From Prauserella rugosa (lineage in GTDB: Bacteria > Actinomycetota > Actinomycetes > Mycobacteriales > Pseudonocardiaceae), in contig NZ_JOIJ01000004.1 in NCBI RefSeq assembly GCF_000719975.1, positions 248,001 to 312,000 of the forward strand: 64,000 bases of DNA, read 5' to 3'. The translations under genes were made by a program, and so were the position numbers. Numbering within the stretch: position 1 is the first letter of the stretch; the number at the start of each line of letters is the position of its first letter. Positions 10,411 through 19,159 of this stretch are shown one piece after another. The notes under the pieces were generated by a model. That model worked only from the letters and a program-made list of their open reading frames with translations. It did not search any database and was not told the DNA's origin.

Positions 10411-11582
10411 TGGCCAGCACGAAGGACTGGTTCGAAACGGTGGCCGAGGCGCGCGAACGTGCGCGCAAGAAGCTGCCGAAATCGGTCTTCCTCGCCCTGC
10501 ACGCAGGTTCGGAGGCCGGCGGCACCCTCGCCGACAACACGGCGGCGTTCGCCGAACTCGGCCTGCGGCCGCGGATCGCCGACCTGCCCGCCGAGCGACA
10601 GCAGTCCACCACGGTGCTCGGGGTCGACATCTCGCTTCCGGTGATCGTCTCCCCGACGGGGGTGCAGGCCGTGCACCCGGACGGCGAGGTCGCCGTCGCC
10701 AAGGGCGCCGCCCAGTCCGGCACGGCGATCGGGCTGTCCTCGTTCGGTTCGAAGCCGATCGAGGAGGTCGTGGCCGTCAACGACAACACGCTGTTCCAGG
10801 TGTACTGGCAGGGCAGCAGGGACGACATGCTCGCGCGCATGGATCGGGCGAGGAGGGCGGGCGCGAAGGCGCTCATCGTCACGCTCGACTGGGTGTTCGC
10901 GACCGCCCGCGACTGGGGGTCGCCGCCGATCCCCGAGAAGGTCGACCTGAAGACGGCCGTCAAGTTCGCACCCCAGGTGCTCAGCAGGCCCGCTTGGCTC
11001 GGCACGTATCTGCGTTCGGGCCGGCTGCCGGACCTGACCACGCCGAACATCGTGCCCGAGGGCCAGAAGGGACCGCCGTTCTTCGGCGCCTACGGCGAGT
11101 GGATGGGCACTCCTCCCCCGTCGTGGGACGACCTCGCGTGGCTGCGCAGCCAGTGGGACGGCCCCTTCGTCGTCAAGGGCATCTATCGCCCCGACGACGC
11201 CAAGCGCGCGGTCGACATCGGCGCGAGCGCGATCTCGGTGTCGAACCACGGTGGCAACAACCTCGACTCGACACCCGCGACGATCCGCGCACTTCCCGGC
11301 GTGGCCAAGGCGGTCGGCGGGCAGATCGAGGTACTGCTCGACGGCGGCATCCGCCGCGGCAGCGACGTCGTCAAGGCACTCGCGCTCGGTGCGAACGCGG
11401 TGCTGATCGGCCGGGCGTACCTGTGGGGCCTGGCCGCCGGCGGCGAACGCGGGGTGCACAACGTGCTGGAGATCCTGCGACAGGGCATCGACAGCACGCT
11501 GTACGGGCTCGGCAAGGCGTCGATCCACGACCTCGACGCAGGCGACGTGCTCGTCCCCGACGACTTCACCCGGGGCATGTGA
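10410..11582 (+). CDS. mftD: MftD, FMN-dependent alpha-hydroxyacid dehydrogenase-like maturase
   Basis: 390 residues from ATG 10410 with GAGGGAGG upstream. FMN-dependent lactate dehydrogenase/glycolate oxidase barrel: SPTGVQAVHPDGE, then the active-site stretch SVSNHGGNNLDSTP and the phosphate-binding end LLDGGIRRGSDVVKALALGA. In mycobacterial mycofactocin synthesis MftD performs oxidative deamination of AHDP to premycofactocin; the same step is inferred here. The ATG overlaps the mftC stop by one base and the gene ends in a GTGA overlap with the SDR. Confidence 0.94.
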   Translation: MASTKDWFETVAEARERARKKLPKSVFLALHAGSEAGGTLADNTAAFAELGLRPRIADLPAERQQSTTVLGVDISLPVIVSPTGVQAVHPDGEVAVAKGAAQSGTAIGLSSFGSKPIEEVVAVNDNTLFQVYWQGSRDDMLARMDRARRAGAKALIVTLDWVFATARDWGSPPIPEKVDLKTAVKFAPQVLSRPAWLGTYLRSGRLPDLTTPNIVPEGQKGPPFFGAYGEWMGTPPPSWDDLAWLRSQWDGPFVVKGIYRPDDAKRAVDIGASAISVSNHGGNNLDSTPATIRALPGVAKAVGGQIEVLLDGGIRRGSDVVKALALGANAVLIGRAYLWGLAAGGERGVHNVLEILRQGIDSTLYGLGKASIHDLDAGDVLVPDDFTRGM

Positions 11583-12367
11583 AGCCCGTGGACGGTGCTG
11601 CCGTCGCGCTGGTGACCGGGGCCGCCCGCGGGATCGGGGCCGCCACCACCCGCAGGCTCGCCTCGGCGGGCTGGCGCGTGGTGGCCGTCGACATCGGCGA
11701 TGCTCCCGACGCCGCCCCCTATCCGCTCGCGACGCGGGAACAACTGTCCACTGTGGCTGCCGAGTTCCCCGGAGCGGTCGTCGACGTCGTGGCCGACGTG
11801 CGCGACGCCGACGCGCTGCGCAGGGCCGTGGCCACCGCGGAGGACGAATTCGGGCGACTGGACGCCGCGGTGGCGTGCGCCGCGGTCATGGCGGGCGGCA
11901 CCCCGCTGTGGGAGGCGACCGACGCCGAATGGTCCGCGCTGTTCGACACGGGCGTGGCGGGCGTGGCCAACCTGGCCAGGGCGGCCGTGCCCGCGCTGCT
12001 GCGGTCGCCGCACGGGCGGTTCGTCGCACTCGCCTCGTCGGCGGCCCACCACGGGCTGTGGCACCTGGCCGGGTACAACGCGGCCAAGCACGCCGTGGTC
12101 GGCCTGATCAAGGGGCTGGCCGCCGATCTGCGCGGTACGGGGGTGTGCGCCACGGCGGTGTCACCGGGCTCGACGCGCACCGATCTGCTCGCCGAGACGG
12201 CCCGCCTCTACGATCTGGAGAGTATGGAGGAGTTCGCGAGTCACCAGCTGCACGAACGGCTCCTCGATCCGGATGAGGTCGCCGCCGTCGTGGCTTTCCT
12301 GTGCTCGGCGGAATCGTCGGCGATCACCGGTTCGGTCGTCCACGCCGACGGAGGATTCCAGCCGTGA
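11579..12367 (+). CDS. Mycofactocin-coupled short-chain dehydrogenase (SDR)
   Basis: 262 residues from GTG 11579. Rossmann motif TGAARGIG; catalytic Ser in ASSAA and YNAAK for Tyr and Lys. After strand 2 it carries the PYPLATREQL insertion typical of the mycofactocin-dependent SDR family (TIGR03971 type), in which NAD is held tightly and reoxidised by mycofactocin. The alcohol substrate is unknown. Encoded inside the mft operon with four-base GTGA overlaps to mftD and mftF, so it is made with the cofactor enzymes. A ruined relative lies at 22329-22814. Confidence 0.9.
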   Translation: MKPVDGAAVALVTGAARGIGAATTRRLASAGWRVVAVDIGDAPDAAPYPLATREQLSTVAAEFPGAVVDVVADVRDADALRRAVATAEDEFGRLDAAVACAAVMAGGTPLWEATDAEWSALFDTGVAGVANLARAAVPALLRSPHGRFVALASSAAHHGLWHLAGYNAAKHAVVGLIKGLAADLRGTGVCATAVSPGSTRTDLLAETARLYDLESMEEFASHQLHERLLDPDEVAAVVAFLCSAESSAITGSVVHADGGFQP

Positions 12368-13698
12368 AGCCAGGAACCCGGTTCACGCTCGACGTCGCGG
12401 CGCGCCGCACGGGATCGGTCGTCATCGGCGGTTCGCCCCTGCGTCTGGTGCGCCTCGGATCGGCGGGCACGCGCATGCTCGACGACTGGACGTCGGGCAG
12501 TCCGCTCACCGAGTCGCCGGGGCAGATCCGGCTGGCCCGCAAACTCGTCGACGCCGGGATCCTCCACCCGAAACCGCCGGCCGGGGCGACCGCGGCCGAC
12601 GTGACGGTCGTCGTGCCGGTGAAGGACGACGCGACGAGACTGCCGCGGTTGCTGGAGGCGACCGCCGAGTGCGACGCGCGCATCGTCGTCGACGACGGCT
12701 CCCGCGAGCCCGTGCCGGATGCGACGGTGCGGCACGACGAGCCGAAGGGTCCTGCCGCGGCGCGCAATGCCGGGTGGCGGGCTGCGCGTACCGAGTTCGT
12801 CGCCTTCCTCGACGCCGACACCGTGCCCGAACCGGGGTGGCTGCAGTCGCTGTTGCCGCACTTCAGTGACCCGTCGGTGGTCGCGGTGGCCCCGCGCGTG
12901 CGCAGCTCGCCCGGCGACGGACTGCTCGCCGACTACGAGCTCGAGCAGTCCAGTTTGGACCTCGGAACGAACCCCGCCCCCGTACGGCCGATGAGCAAGG
13001 TCAGCTACGTGCCGACCGCGGCGCTGGTCGTCCGCCGCGGTGCGCTCGTCGCCGCGGGCGGATTCGACGAGGACCTGCGCTACGGCGAGGACGTCGACCT
13101 CGTGTGGCGGCTGCTCGACGTCGGCGCCGTGCGCTACGAACCGGCGTCGATCGTGCGCCACGCGCCGCGGCCGACCCTGCGCGCATGGCTCCGGCAGCGG
13201 TTCGACTACGGGACCTCGGCCGCTCCCCTGTCGGAACGCCACCCCGAACGCCTCGCACCCGCGCGCGTGTCGGCGTGGACGACGGCCGCGTGGGCGCTGG
13301 CCGCACTGGGCCGTCCGCTGCCCGCCGCCGCGGTCGCGGCCGGGGCGACCGCCCTGCTCAGCCGCAGGCTGTCGACATCCACGCGGGACGTGCCCACCGC
13401 TGAGGTCGTCCGGCTGGCCGCCCGTGGGCAGCTCGGCGCGGGACGGCTGCTCGCCGCCGCGTCCCGCCGGGTGTGGTGGCCGCTGCTGCTGCCCACCCGC
13501 CGCGGCCGCAGGGTGCTGGCCGCGGCGTACACCCCGTTCGCCGTGCAGACGGCCTCCCCCGGGCGGCTCGCACTGCGCATCGCCGACGACGTCGCCTACG
13601 GGGCGGGTGTGTGGACCGGCTGCGTGCGGCACCGGACGGCGACTCCCCTGCTGCCCCAGTTCACCGAGCGTCCGTTCGCGCAGGGCCGAGGGCGGTGA
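12364..13698 (+). CDS. mftF: MftF, mycofactocin glycosyltransferase
   Basis: 444 residues from GTG 12364. A short N-terminal domain precedes a GT2 catalytic domain starting at VTVVVPVKDDATRL (about residue 80). Nucleotide-sugar and metal motifs are VDDGS and FLDADT, with GYED-like RYGEDVDLVWR further on. The C-terminal 150 residues are Ala/Arg-rich and hydrophobic. In mycobacteria MftF adds a beta-1,4-linked oligoglucose chain to premycofactocin. Overlaps its neighbours by GTGA at both ends. Here mftF precedes mftE, the reverse of the usual mycobacterial order. Confidence 0.93.
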   Translation: MKPGTRFTLDVAARRTGSVVIGGSPLRLVRLGSAGTRMLDDWTSGSPLTESPGQIRLARKLVDAGILHPKPPAGATAADVTVVVPVKDDATRLPRLLEATAECDARIVVDDGSREPVPDATVRHDEPKGPAAARNAGWRAARTEFVAFLDADTVPEPGWLQSLLPHFSDPSVVAVAPRVRSSPGDGLLADYELEQSSLDLGTNPAPVRPMSKVSYVPTAALVVRRGALVAAGGFDEDLRYGEDVDLVWRLLDVGAVRYEPASIVRHAPRPTLRAWLRQRFDYGTSAAPLSERHPERLAPARVSAWTTAAWALAALGRPLPAAAVAAGATALLSRRLSTSTRDVPTAEVVRLAARGQLGAGRLLAAASRRVWWPLLLPTRRGRRVLAAAYTPFAVQTASPGRLALRIADDVAYGAGVWTGCVRHRTATPLLPQFTERPFAQGRGR

Positions 13699-14393
13699 CT
13701 TCCAGCGGAAGCGCACTCGGGTCGGCCCGCTGGCCCGAGGTGGGTGCCTCGGTGCTCGCCGTGCCCCTCGGGGCGACCGAGCAGCACGGGCCCCATCTTC
13801 CGCTGGACACCGACACAACGGTCGCCGCCGAGCTGTGCCGCCGCCTCGCCGGCCGGGTCGCCGATGTCGTCGTCGCGCCTGCCGTGCCGTACGGCGCCAG
13901 TGGGGAGCACGCCGGGTTCCCCGGCACGCTGTCGATCGGCACGCAGGCACTGGAGCTGCTGCTGGTGGAGCTGGGCCGGTCGTGCGACCGCTTCCGCGGC
14001 GTGGTGTTCGTCAACGGTCACGGCGGCAACCGGGCAGCACTCGAGGCCGCGGTGCGGCTGCTGCGGTTCGAGGGCAGGCGGATCCTCGCGTGGGCGCCGT
14101 CGGGGCCGCAGGACGACAGCCACGCGGGCCGCACCGAGACGTCGGTGATGCTGCGGCTGCGCCCCTCCGACGTCCGGCTCGACGTCGCGGAACCGGGCGC
14201 CACGGCACCGCTGCCGGAGTTGATGGACGAGCTGGTGCGCGGCGGGGCCGGCGCGGTGAGCACGAACGGCGTCCTCGGCGATCCGACGGGCGCGACGGCG
14301 GCCGAGGGCGAGCGCATTCTGGAGACGTGGGTCGCGGACCTCGCCGGCGCGGTGCGCACGTGGCTCGACCGCCTCCCGGTTCACGATTCCTGA
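13695..14393 (+). CDS. mftE: MftE, mycofactocin precursor peptidase (creatininase family)
   Basis: 232 residues from GTG 13695. Creatininase-family metal site: GATEQHGPHLPLDTD, later YGASGEHAGFPGT and NGHGGN, then DSHAGRTETS. MftE cleaves the modified MftA after Gly to free AHDP, the Val-Tyr-derived lactam. Overlaps mftF by four bases and ends 13 bp inside the convergent 72-residue gene. It is the last gene of the mft operon; a GMC-type MftG is not found here. Confidence 0.94.
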   Translation: MTSSGSALGSARWPEVGASVLAVPLGATEQHGPHLPLDTDTTVAAELCRRLAGRVADVVVAPAVPYGASGEHAGFPGTLSIGTQALELLLVELGRSCDRFRGVVFVNGHGGNRAALEAAVRLLRFEGRRILAWAPSGPQDDSHAGRTETSVMLRLRPSDVRLDVAEPGATAPLPELMDELVRGGAGAVSTNGVLGDPTGATAAEGERILETWVADLAGAVRTWLDRLPVHDS

Positions 14394-14599
14394 TCGGCCG
14401 GACCGATCCGGGCCTCCAACTCCGCGGCACGCCGCAACAACCGGCCCGCGAGCCGCTGGAGATGCTCGCCGATCACCCGGAGCCCCTCCGGGGGCAGTTC
14501 ACCGCCGTCCTGGTGGGCGAGCAGTTCGACGACGGCCTCGCCCAGCCGCGTGTTCACCGCGGACAGATCCGCGAGCAGCTCCCGGTCCCGACGGATCAT
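14381..14599 (-). CDS. Small helical hypothetical protein (72 aa)
   Basis: Starts at ATG 14599 with a strong AGGGGGA site 5 nt upstream. The whole protein is amphipathic helix with many Leu, Arg and Glu residues (MIRRDRELLADLSAVNTRL to LLRRAAELEARIG), ending in PADQES. No family recognised; it could be a small coiled-coil regulator. It is convergent with mftE, overlapping its end by 13 bp, and divergent from the DUF574 methyltransferase. A much longer frame extends upstream on this strand, but the ribosome site and amino-acid composition favour this start. Confidence 0.65.
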   Translation of the reverse strand: MIRRDRELLADLSAVNTRLGEAVVELLAHQDGGELPPEGLRVIGEHLQRLAGRLLRRAAELEARIGPADQES

Positions 14600-14794
14600 G
14601 CGTGTCCCCCTGCAGTGGGCTGCGTCCAGATACGGCGCCGACGATACCAGCGCGGACCGACGCGGTGTGGTTCGGTACGACGCGGCGCGAGCAGATGTAT
14701 CGGGTGCCGCGCCGGCCCGCGAAGATGCGATCATCACCGATACGAGGGACGCGCCGGTTCGTCCCGCCTGCCGGAGCGACGAAGGAGACGTGCG

Positions 14795-15649
14795 GTGAGC
14801 AGCACAGACCGCGACAGCGCGTTGCGTGCCGTCGAGGACAGCCTGGACAAGCCCTCGGCGGCCCGGGTCTACGACTACTTCATCGGCGGCGAGACGAACT
14901 ACGCCATCGACAGGGCGTTCGCCGAGAAGGCCCGCGAACGGATCCCACTGCTGGGCGAGTACTGCAGGACGAGCAGGCAGTTCCTCGGCCGCACGGTGCG
15001 TTGGTGCGCCGCCGAGGCCGGCCTGCGCCAGTTCGTCGACCTGGGCTCGGGCCTGCCGACGGCGGGCAACGTCCACGAGGTCGCCGACGAGGCGCGTCCG
15101 CAGCACGACACCCGCGTCGTCTACACCGACAACGAGCCGATCGCGCTGACCCACTCGGAGATGCTGCTGGCCGACACGGCCGACACCGACCGGCACGTCG
15201 CCATCGCCGCCGATCTGATGGACCCCGACGAGCTGTGGTCCCGCGTCATGGCCACGAACCTCATCGACCGCGACGAGCCCGTGGTGCTGCTGGTCAACGC
15301 GGTGCTGCACTTCATCAAGGACGAGGAGAACCCGGACCGGCTGCTCGAGTTCTACCGCGGACAGCTTCCTGCCGGCTCGATGCTCGTGCTCTCGCAGATG
15401 ACCAACGAGAACCCCACGAGCGAGTCCGAACGCAAGGCACTCCAGGACCTCGTCGACTACTACGAGAACACGACGAATCCGGGCCAGCTGCGCACGTCGG
15501 AGGAGTTCACGCGTTTCTTCGGCGATTTCGAGATGGTCGAGCCCGGCCTGGTGTACGCACCGGCCTGGCGCCCGGACGCCGACACCCTGTTTGCCCGCGT
15601 CCCCTCGGAGTCCCGGGTGATCGGAGGCGTGGCCCGCAAACCCGCCTGA
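14795..15649 (+). CDS. DUF574-family SAM-dependent methyltransferase
   Basis: 284 residues from GTG 14795, preceded by AAGGAGA at 6-7 nt. Family hallmarks of the actinobacterial DUF574/Methyltransf_19 group: PSAARVYDYFIGGETNYAID near the N-terminus, then the SAM loop FVDLGSGLPT and YTDNEPIAL. Substrates of this family are unknown, and many copies occur per actinomycete genome. It stands alone between the mycofactocin locus and the fatty-acid operon; a 21-bp-periodic repeat array begins about 11 bp after its stop. Confidence 0.88.
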   Translation: MSSTDRDSALRAVEDSLDKPSAARVYDYFIGGETNYAIDRAFAEKARERIPLLGEYCRTSRQFLGRTVRWCAAEAGLRQFVDLGSGLPTAGNVHEVADEARPQHDTRVVYTDNEPIALTHSEMLLADTADTDRHVAIAADLMDPDELWSRVMATNLIDRDEPVVLLVNAVLHFIKDEENPDRLLEFYRGQLPAGSMLVLSQMTNENPTSESERKALQDLVDYYENTTNPGQLRTSEEFTRFFGDFEMVEPGLVYAPAWRPDADTLFARVPSESRVIGGVARKPA

Positions 15650-15660
15650 GCCGACCACGC

Positions 15661-15800
15661 CGTGTTGCACCCCCAGGAGCCCGTGTTGCGGGTTCAGGAG
15701 CCCGTGTTGCGCCCTCCGGGGCCCGTGTTGCGGATTCCGGGGCGCGTGTTGCGAACTCGGGAGCCCGTGTTGCGCCCCCAGGAGCCCGTGTCGTCCATTC
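15661..15800 (+). repeat. 21-bp phased repeat array, locus 1
   Basis: The core CGTGTTGC begins at 15661, 15682, 15703, 15724, 15745 and 15766, with a degenerate seventh copy at 15787; the spacing is exactly 21 bp each time. Cores are usually preceded by CC and followed by about ten variable bases ending in GG or GAG. The array fills the gap between the DUF574 methyltransferase and the tms operon. The same core and period recur in inverted orientation at 32519-32610. Confidence 0.95.
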
Positions 15801-15872
15801 GGGCGGTCGTCCGGTTCGCCTGAGCGCATGATCACACTGGCAGGCCGGGCCGGTGCGCGCGATCATGGGTGT

Positions 15873-17255
15873 ATGGCCTTCGGTGCCGCCATCCCCACGG
15901 GGTCGGGACACGCCGGGTACGCCGAGCGCGTCGCAACCCTTCGCGCCCACCTGGCCGACCTCCCGGAGGGGACGCCGGTCCGGCTGGCGAAGGGCACCTC
16001 GAACCTGTTCCGGCCGCGGTCCCGCGCCACGGCGGGGCTCGACGTGTCGGCCTTCGACCACGTGCTGTCGATCGATCCGCAGAACCGGACCGCCGACGTC
16101 GAGGGCATGGTCACCTACGAGCGGCTCGTCGACGCGACGTTGCCGCACGGCCTGATGCCGCTCGTCGTTCCGCAGCTCAAGACGATCACGCTGGGCGGGG
16201 CGGTCACGGGACTGGGCATCGAGTCGTCGTCGTTCCGCGAGGGCATGCCCCACGAATCCGTGGTGGAGATGGACATCCTCACGGGTGCGGGAGACGTGGT
16301 GACCGCGACCCCGGACGGCGAGCACAGCGACCTGTTCTTCGGGTTCCCCAACTCCTACGGAACGCTGGGATACGCGCTGCGCCTGCGGATCGAACTCGCG
16401 CCGGTGCGCCCGTACGTACGACTCGAACACCTGCGTTTCTCCGATCCGGCACGCTACTTCGAGCGCCTGGCGCGTGCGTGCCGCGACCGGGAGGCCGACT
16501 TCGTCGACGGCACCGTCTTCGCTCCCGACGAGCTGTACCTGACGTTGGCCACGTTCAGCGGCGAGCCCGACGAGGTCAGCGACTACACGTGGATGGACGT
16601 CTACTACCGCTCGATCAGGGAGAAGACGGTCGACCATCTGCCGATCCGCGACTACCTGTGGCGGTGGGACACCGACTGGTTCTGGTGTTCGCGCGCGCTC
16701 GGAGCGCAGAACCGGCTCGTGCGGCTGCTCGCGGGTCCACGTCTGCTGCGTTCCGATGTGTACTGGAAGATCGTCGGTTTCGAACGCAGGCACCGGCTGT
16801 GGGAGCGTGCGAGCCGGCTGCTGGGCAGGCCCGAGCGCGAAGCGGTGATGCAGGACATCGAGGTGCCGGTGCACCGCGCCGAGGAGTTCCTGACGTTCCT
16901 GCACCGGGAGATCCCCATCAGTCCGGTGTGGATCTGCCCGCTGAGTGGGCGGGACGCGCGCCGGTGGCCGCTGTACGAGCTCGACCCGGACGAGCTGTAC
17001 GTCAACTTCGGTTTCTGGGGCACGGTGCCGCTCGAGCCAGGCGAACCGCAGGGTTCGCACAACCGGCGGGTGGAGAACGTGGTTACCGAACTCGACGGAC
17101 GGAAATCCCTGTACTCGGAGAGTTTCTACGACCGCGACACGTTCTGGCGGTTGTACGGAGGGAATCAAGGACAGACGTACCAGGCCCTGAAGCATCGCTA
17201 CGACCCGAACGGGAGATTGCTGGACCTGTACGCCAAGTGCGTTCAAGCGAGGTGA
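15873..17255 (+). CDS. tmsA: TmsA-like FAD-binding oxidoreductase, 10-methyl fatty acid synthesis
   Basis: 460 residues from ATG 15873 (an in-frame ATG at 15828 touches the repeat array). FAD-binding type 4 (PCMH) fold: RLAKGTSNLFR, then LVVPQLKTITLGGAVTGLGIESSS, and FGFPNSYGTLGYA. The rest resembles DHCR24/sterol-reductase-like enzymes. Followed by a cyclopropane-synthase-like methyltransferase and a small third gene, it matches the actinobacterial tmsABC (bfaAB) operon. The methyltransferase makes a 10-methylene acyl chain on phospholipid oleate and this reductase converts it to 10-methyl. Assignment rests on gene order and family, not on activity. Confidence 0.85.
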   Translation: MAFGAAIPTGSGHAGYAERVATLRAHLADLPEGTPVRLAKGTSNLFRPRSRATAGLDVSAFDHVLSIDPQNRTADVEGMVTYERLVDATLPHGLMPLVVPQLKTITLGGAVTGLGIESSSFREGMPHESVVEMDILTGAGDVVTATPDGEHSDLFFGFPNSYGTLGYALRLRIELAPVRPYVRLEHLRFSDPARYFERLARACRDREADFVDGTVFAPDELYLTLATFSGEPDEVSDYTWMDVYYRSIREKTVDHLPIRDYLWRWDTDWFWCSRALGAQNRLVRLLAGPRLLRSDVYWKIVGFERRHRLWERASRLLGRPEREAVMQDIEVPVHRAEEFLTFLHREIPISPVWICPLSGRDARRWPLYELDPDELYVNFGFWGTVPLEPGEPQGSHNRRVENVVTELDGRKSLYSESFYDRDTFWRLYGGNQGQTYQALKHRYDPNGRLLDLYAKCVQAR

Positions 17256-17261
17256 TGAGGC

Positions 17262-18620
17262 ATGGGGGCGAGCCGTCCCTTCTCGACAGCACTCTTCTCC
17301 CGGTTGGCGTCGTCGGGGCCACCGCTGCCCGCCAGGGCGGGGTCCCGATCGGCTGACTCGACGGCGTTGGACGCGATCCTGCGCCGCGTGCTCGGGGACG
17401 ACCCGCCCGTGGCCGTGACCGCGTTCGACGGCACGGTGGTCGGTGACCCGGACTCGGCGCTGCAGCTGCACATCCGCACGCCGACGGCCCTGAGCTACGT
17501 GCTCACCGCGCCCAACGAACTCGGGTTGGCGCGGGCCTACGTCACGGGACATCTCGACGTGACCGGCGACGTCTACCAGGTGCTGCGCGCACTGACGAGC
17601 GTGGCCGAGAACCTCACGACGGCCGATCGGATGTGGCTGGCCGGCCGTCTCGCACGGGACTTCACCGACCGGCTGCGGCCGGTGCCGATCCCCGTCGAGG
17701 AGGCGCCGTCGCGGCTCCGCAGGACCGCACGTGGCCTCCGGCATTCCAAGGCGCGCGACAGCGACGCGATCTCCCGGCACTACGACGTCTCGAACCGCTT
17801 CTACGAGCTGGTGCTCGGCCCGTCGATGGCCTACACGTGCGCCTGCTACCCGGAGGATGCGGCCACGCTGGAGCAGGCACAGTTCCACAAGTTCGACCTC
17901 GTGTGCCGAAAGCTCGGTCTGAAGCCGGGGATGCGCCTGCTCGACGTGGGCTGCGGTTGGGGCGGCATGGTCGCCCACGCCGTGGAGCACTACGGGGTGC
18001 GGGCGATCGGCGTCACCCTCTCGCGCCAGCAGGCGGAGTGGGGACAGCGGGACCTCGAGGCCAGGGGCCTGGCCGATCGCGGCGAGATCCGCCATCTGGA
18101 CTACCGCGACGTGCCCGAGACCGGGTTCGACGCGGTGTCGTCCATCGGGCTCACCGAACACATCGGCGCGCGGAACCTGCCGTCGTACTTCCGCTTCCTG
18201 CACTCGAAGTTGCGTCCCGGCGGACGGTTGCTCAACCACTGCATCGTGCGCCCGCACACCTACGACTCCCATCGGACGGGCCCGTTCATCGACCGCTACG
18301 TCTTCCCGGACGGCGAACTCGAGGGCGTCGGGACGATCGTGTCGGCGATGCAGGACCACGGGTTCGAGGTACGGCACGCGGAGAACCTGCGGGAACACTA
18401 CGGGCGCACCCTCGCGGCGTGGTGCGCCAATCTCGACGCGCACTGGGAGGCGGCGGTGGCCGAGGCGGGCGTGCAGCGGGCCAGGGTGTGGGCGCTGTAC
18501 ATGGCGGCCTCCCGGCTGTCGTTCGAACGTCATGAGCTCGAGCTGCAGCAGGTGCTCGGCGTGAAACCCGACGCCGCGGGCGGGTCGTCGATGCCGCTTC
18601 GCCCGGACTGGGGGGTGTGA
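17262..18620 (+). CDS. tmsB: TmsB-like cyclopropane-fatty-acid-synthase-family methyltransferase
   Basis: 452 residues, starting 6 bp after tmsA. The N-terminal ~150 residues are the lipid-binding region (LTAPNELGLARAYVTGHLD). The catalytic domain starts near ISRHYDVSNRFYELVLGPSM, with YTCACYPEDA and the SAM loop LLDVGCGWGGM. Later come LTEHIG and YVFPDGEL, as in CFA and mycolic acid cyclopropane synthases. Length exceeds typical mycolic acid methyltransferases and fits TmsB. It adds a methylene from SAM to the C9-C10 double bond of membrane lipid acyl chains. Same operon as tmsA and tmsC. Confidence 0.88.
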   Translation: MGASRPFSTALFSRLASSGPPLPARAGSRSADSTALDAILRRVLGDDPPVAVTAFDGTVVGDPDSALQLHIRTPTALSYVLTAPNELGLARAYVTGHLDVTGDVYQVLRALTSVAENLTTADRMWLAGRLARDFTDRLRPVPIPVEEAPSRLRRTARGLRHSKARDSDAISRHYDVSNRFYELVLGPSMAYTCACYPEDAATLEQAQFHKFDLVCRKLGLKPGMRLLDVGCGWGGMVAHAVEHYGVRAIGVTLSRQQAEWGQRDLEARGLADRGEIRHLDYRDVPETGFDAVSSIGLTEHIGARNLPSYFRFLHSKLRPGGRLLNHCIVRPHTYDSHRTGPFIDRYVFPDGELEGVGTIVSAMQDHGFEVRHAENLREHYGRTLAAWCANLDAHWEAAVAEAGVQRARVWALYMAASRLSFERHELELQQVLGVKPDAAGGSSMPLRPDWGV

Positions 18621-18623
18621 GCC

Positions 18624-19124
18624 GTGCGCGTGGCACCGCCCCGCATCGGTGCCACACCCGGCGCGGTGGGCGCACCGGACTACGCCTCCGCCTTCCGCGT
18701 GCCGACGGCGGCGGCCCGCAGGCGTTCGCCGCGGGAATGGACGCGTGCGGTGTTCGAGGGCGCGCCCGCGCCGTTGGCGCTGTTCGTGCGTTGGGGATGG
18801 CTGGCCGTGCTCCGGTTGCGCCTCAGTGAGGACCCCGAGGCGGTGGCGGGCTGGAGACCCACGACGCTCGACCCCGGCACCTCCGACGCCCCCGACACCT
18901 CTGAGACAGCCGGAAACTCCGACGCTGCCGCACTGGAGGCCGAATCGCCGCTGCTGGAGGCGTGCAACGTGGCGTTCGTCGACGACGACGGTGTCACGTG
19001 GGCGACCTACGTCCGGTTCCGTGGTGGCCTCGGCCGCGCGGTGTGGGCGGTGGCGGCGCGGATCCACCACGTCGTCATCCCCTACCTGCTGCGGCGGGCG
19101 GTGCGGCGCACGGAACGGGAGTGA
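18624..19124 (+). CDS. tmsC: TmsC-like protein, third gene of the tms operon
   Basis: 166 residues from GTG 18624, three bases after tmsB. N-terminal PDYASAFRVPTAAARRRSPREW and a hydrophobic LALFVRWGWLAVLRLRL. In the middle lies a Thr/Asp/Ser/Pro-rich stretch of about 35 residues that looks like a variable linker. The C-terminus has TWATYVRFRGGLGRAVWAVAARIHH, then a short basic hydrophobic tail. No enzyme motif is seen. TmsC is a conserved accessory of the tmsAB pair with an undefined role, and placement here supports that name. Confidence 0.72.
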   Translation: MRVAPPRIGATPGAVGAPDYASAFRVPTAAARRRSPREWTRAVFEGAPAPLALFVRWGWLAVLRLRLSEDPEAVAGWRPTTLDPGTSDAPDTSETAGNSDAAALEAESPLLEACNVAFVDDDGVTWATYVRFRGGLGRAVWAVAARIHHVVIPYLLRRAVRRTERE

Positions 19125-19147
19125 ACGGGACTGTCGGCCCGGTCGGC

Positions 19148-19153
19148 TACGGT
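19148..19153 (+). promoter_or_regulatory. Minus-ten of probable leaderless promoter for hydrolase gene
   Basis: TACGGT ends 6 nt before GTG 19160. That spacing places the transcription start on or next to the initiation codon, which would let the hydrolase be transcribed separately from tmsC. Confidence 0.5.
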
Positions 19154-19159
19154 GCCAGC

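Noticed and set aside
15661..15800. CRISPR array
   Set aside because: The units are 21 bp with an 8-11 bp core and no 30-40 bp unique spacers; no cas genes are present.
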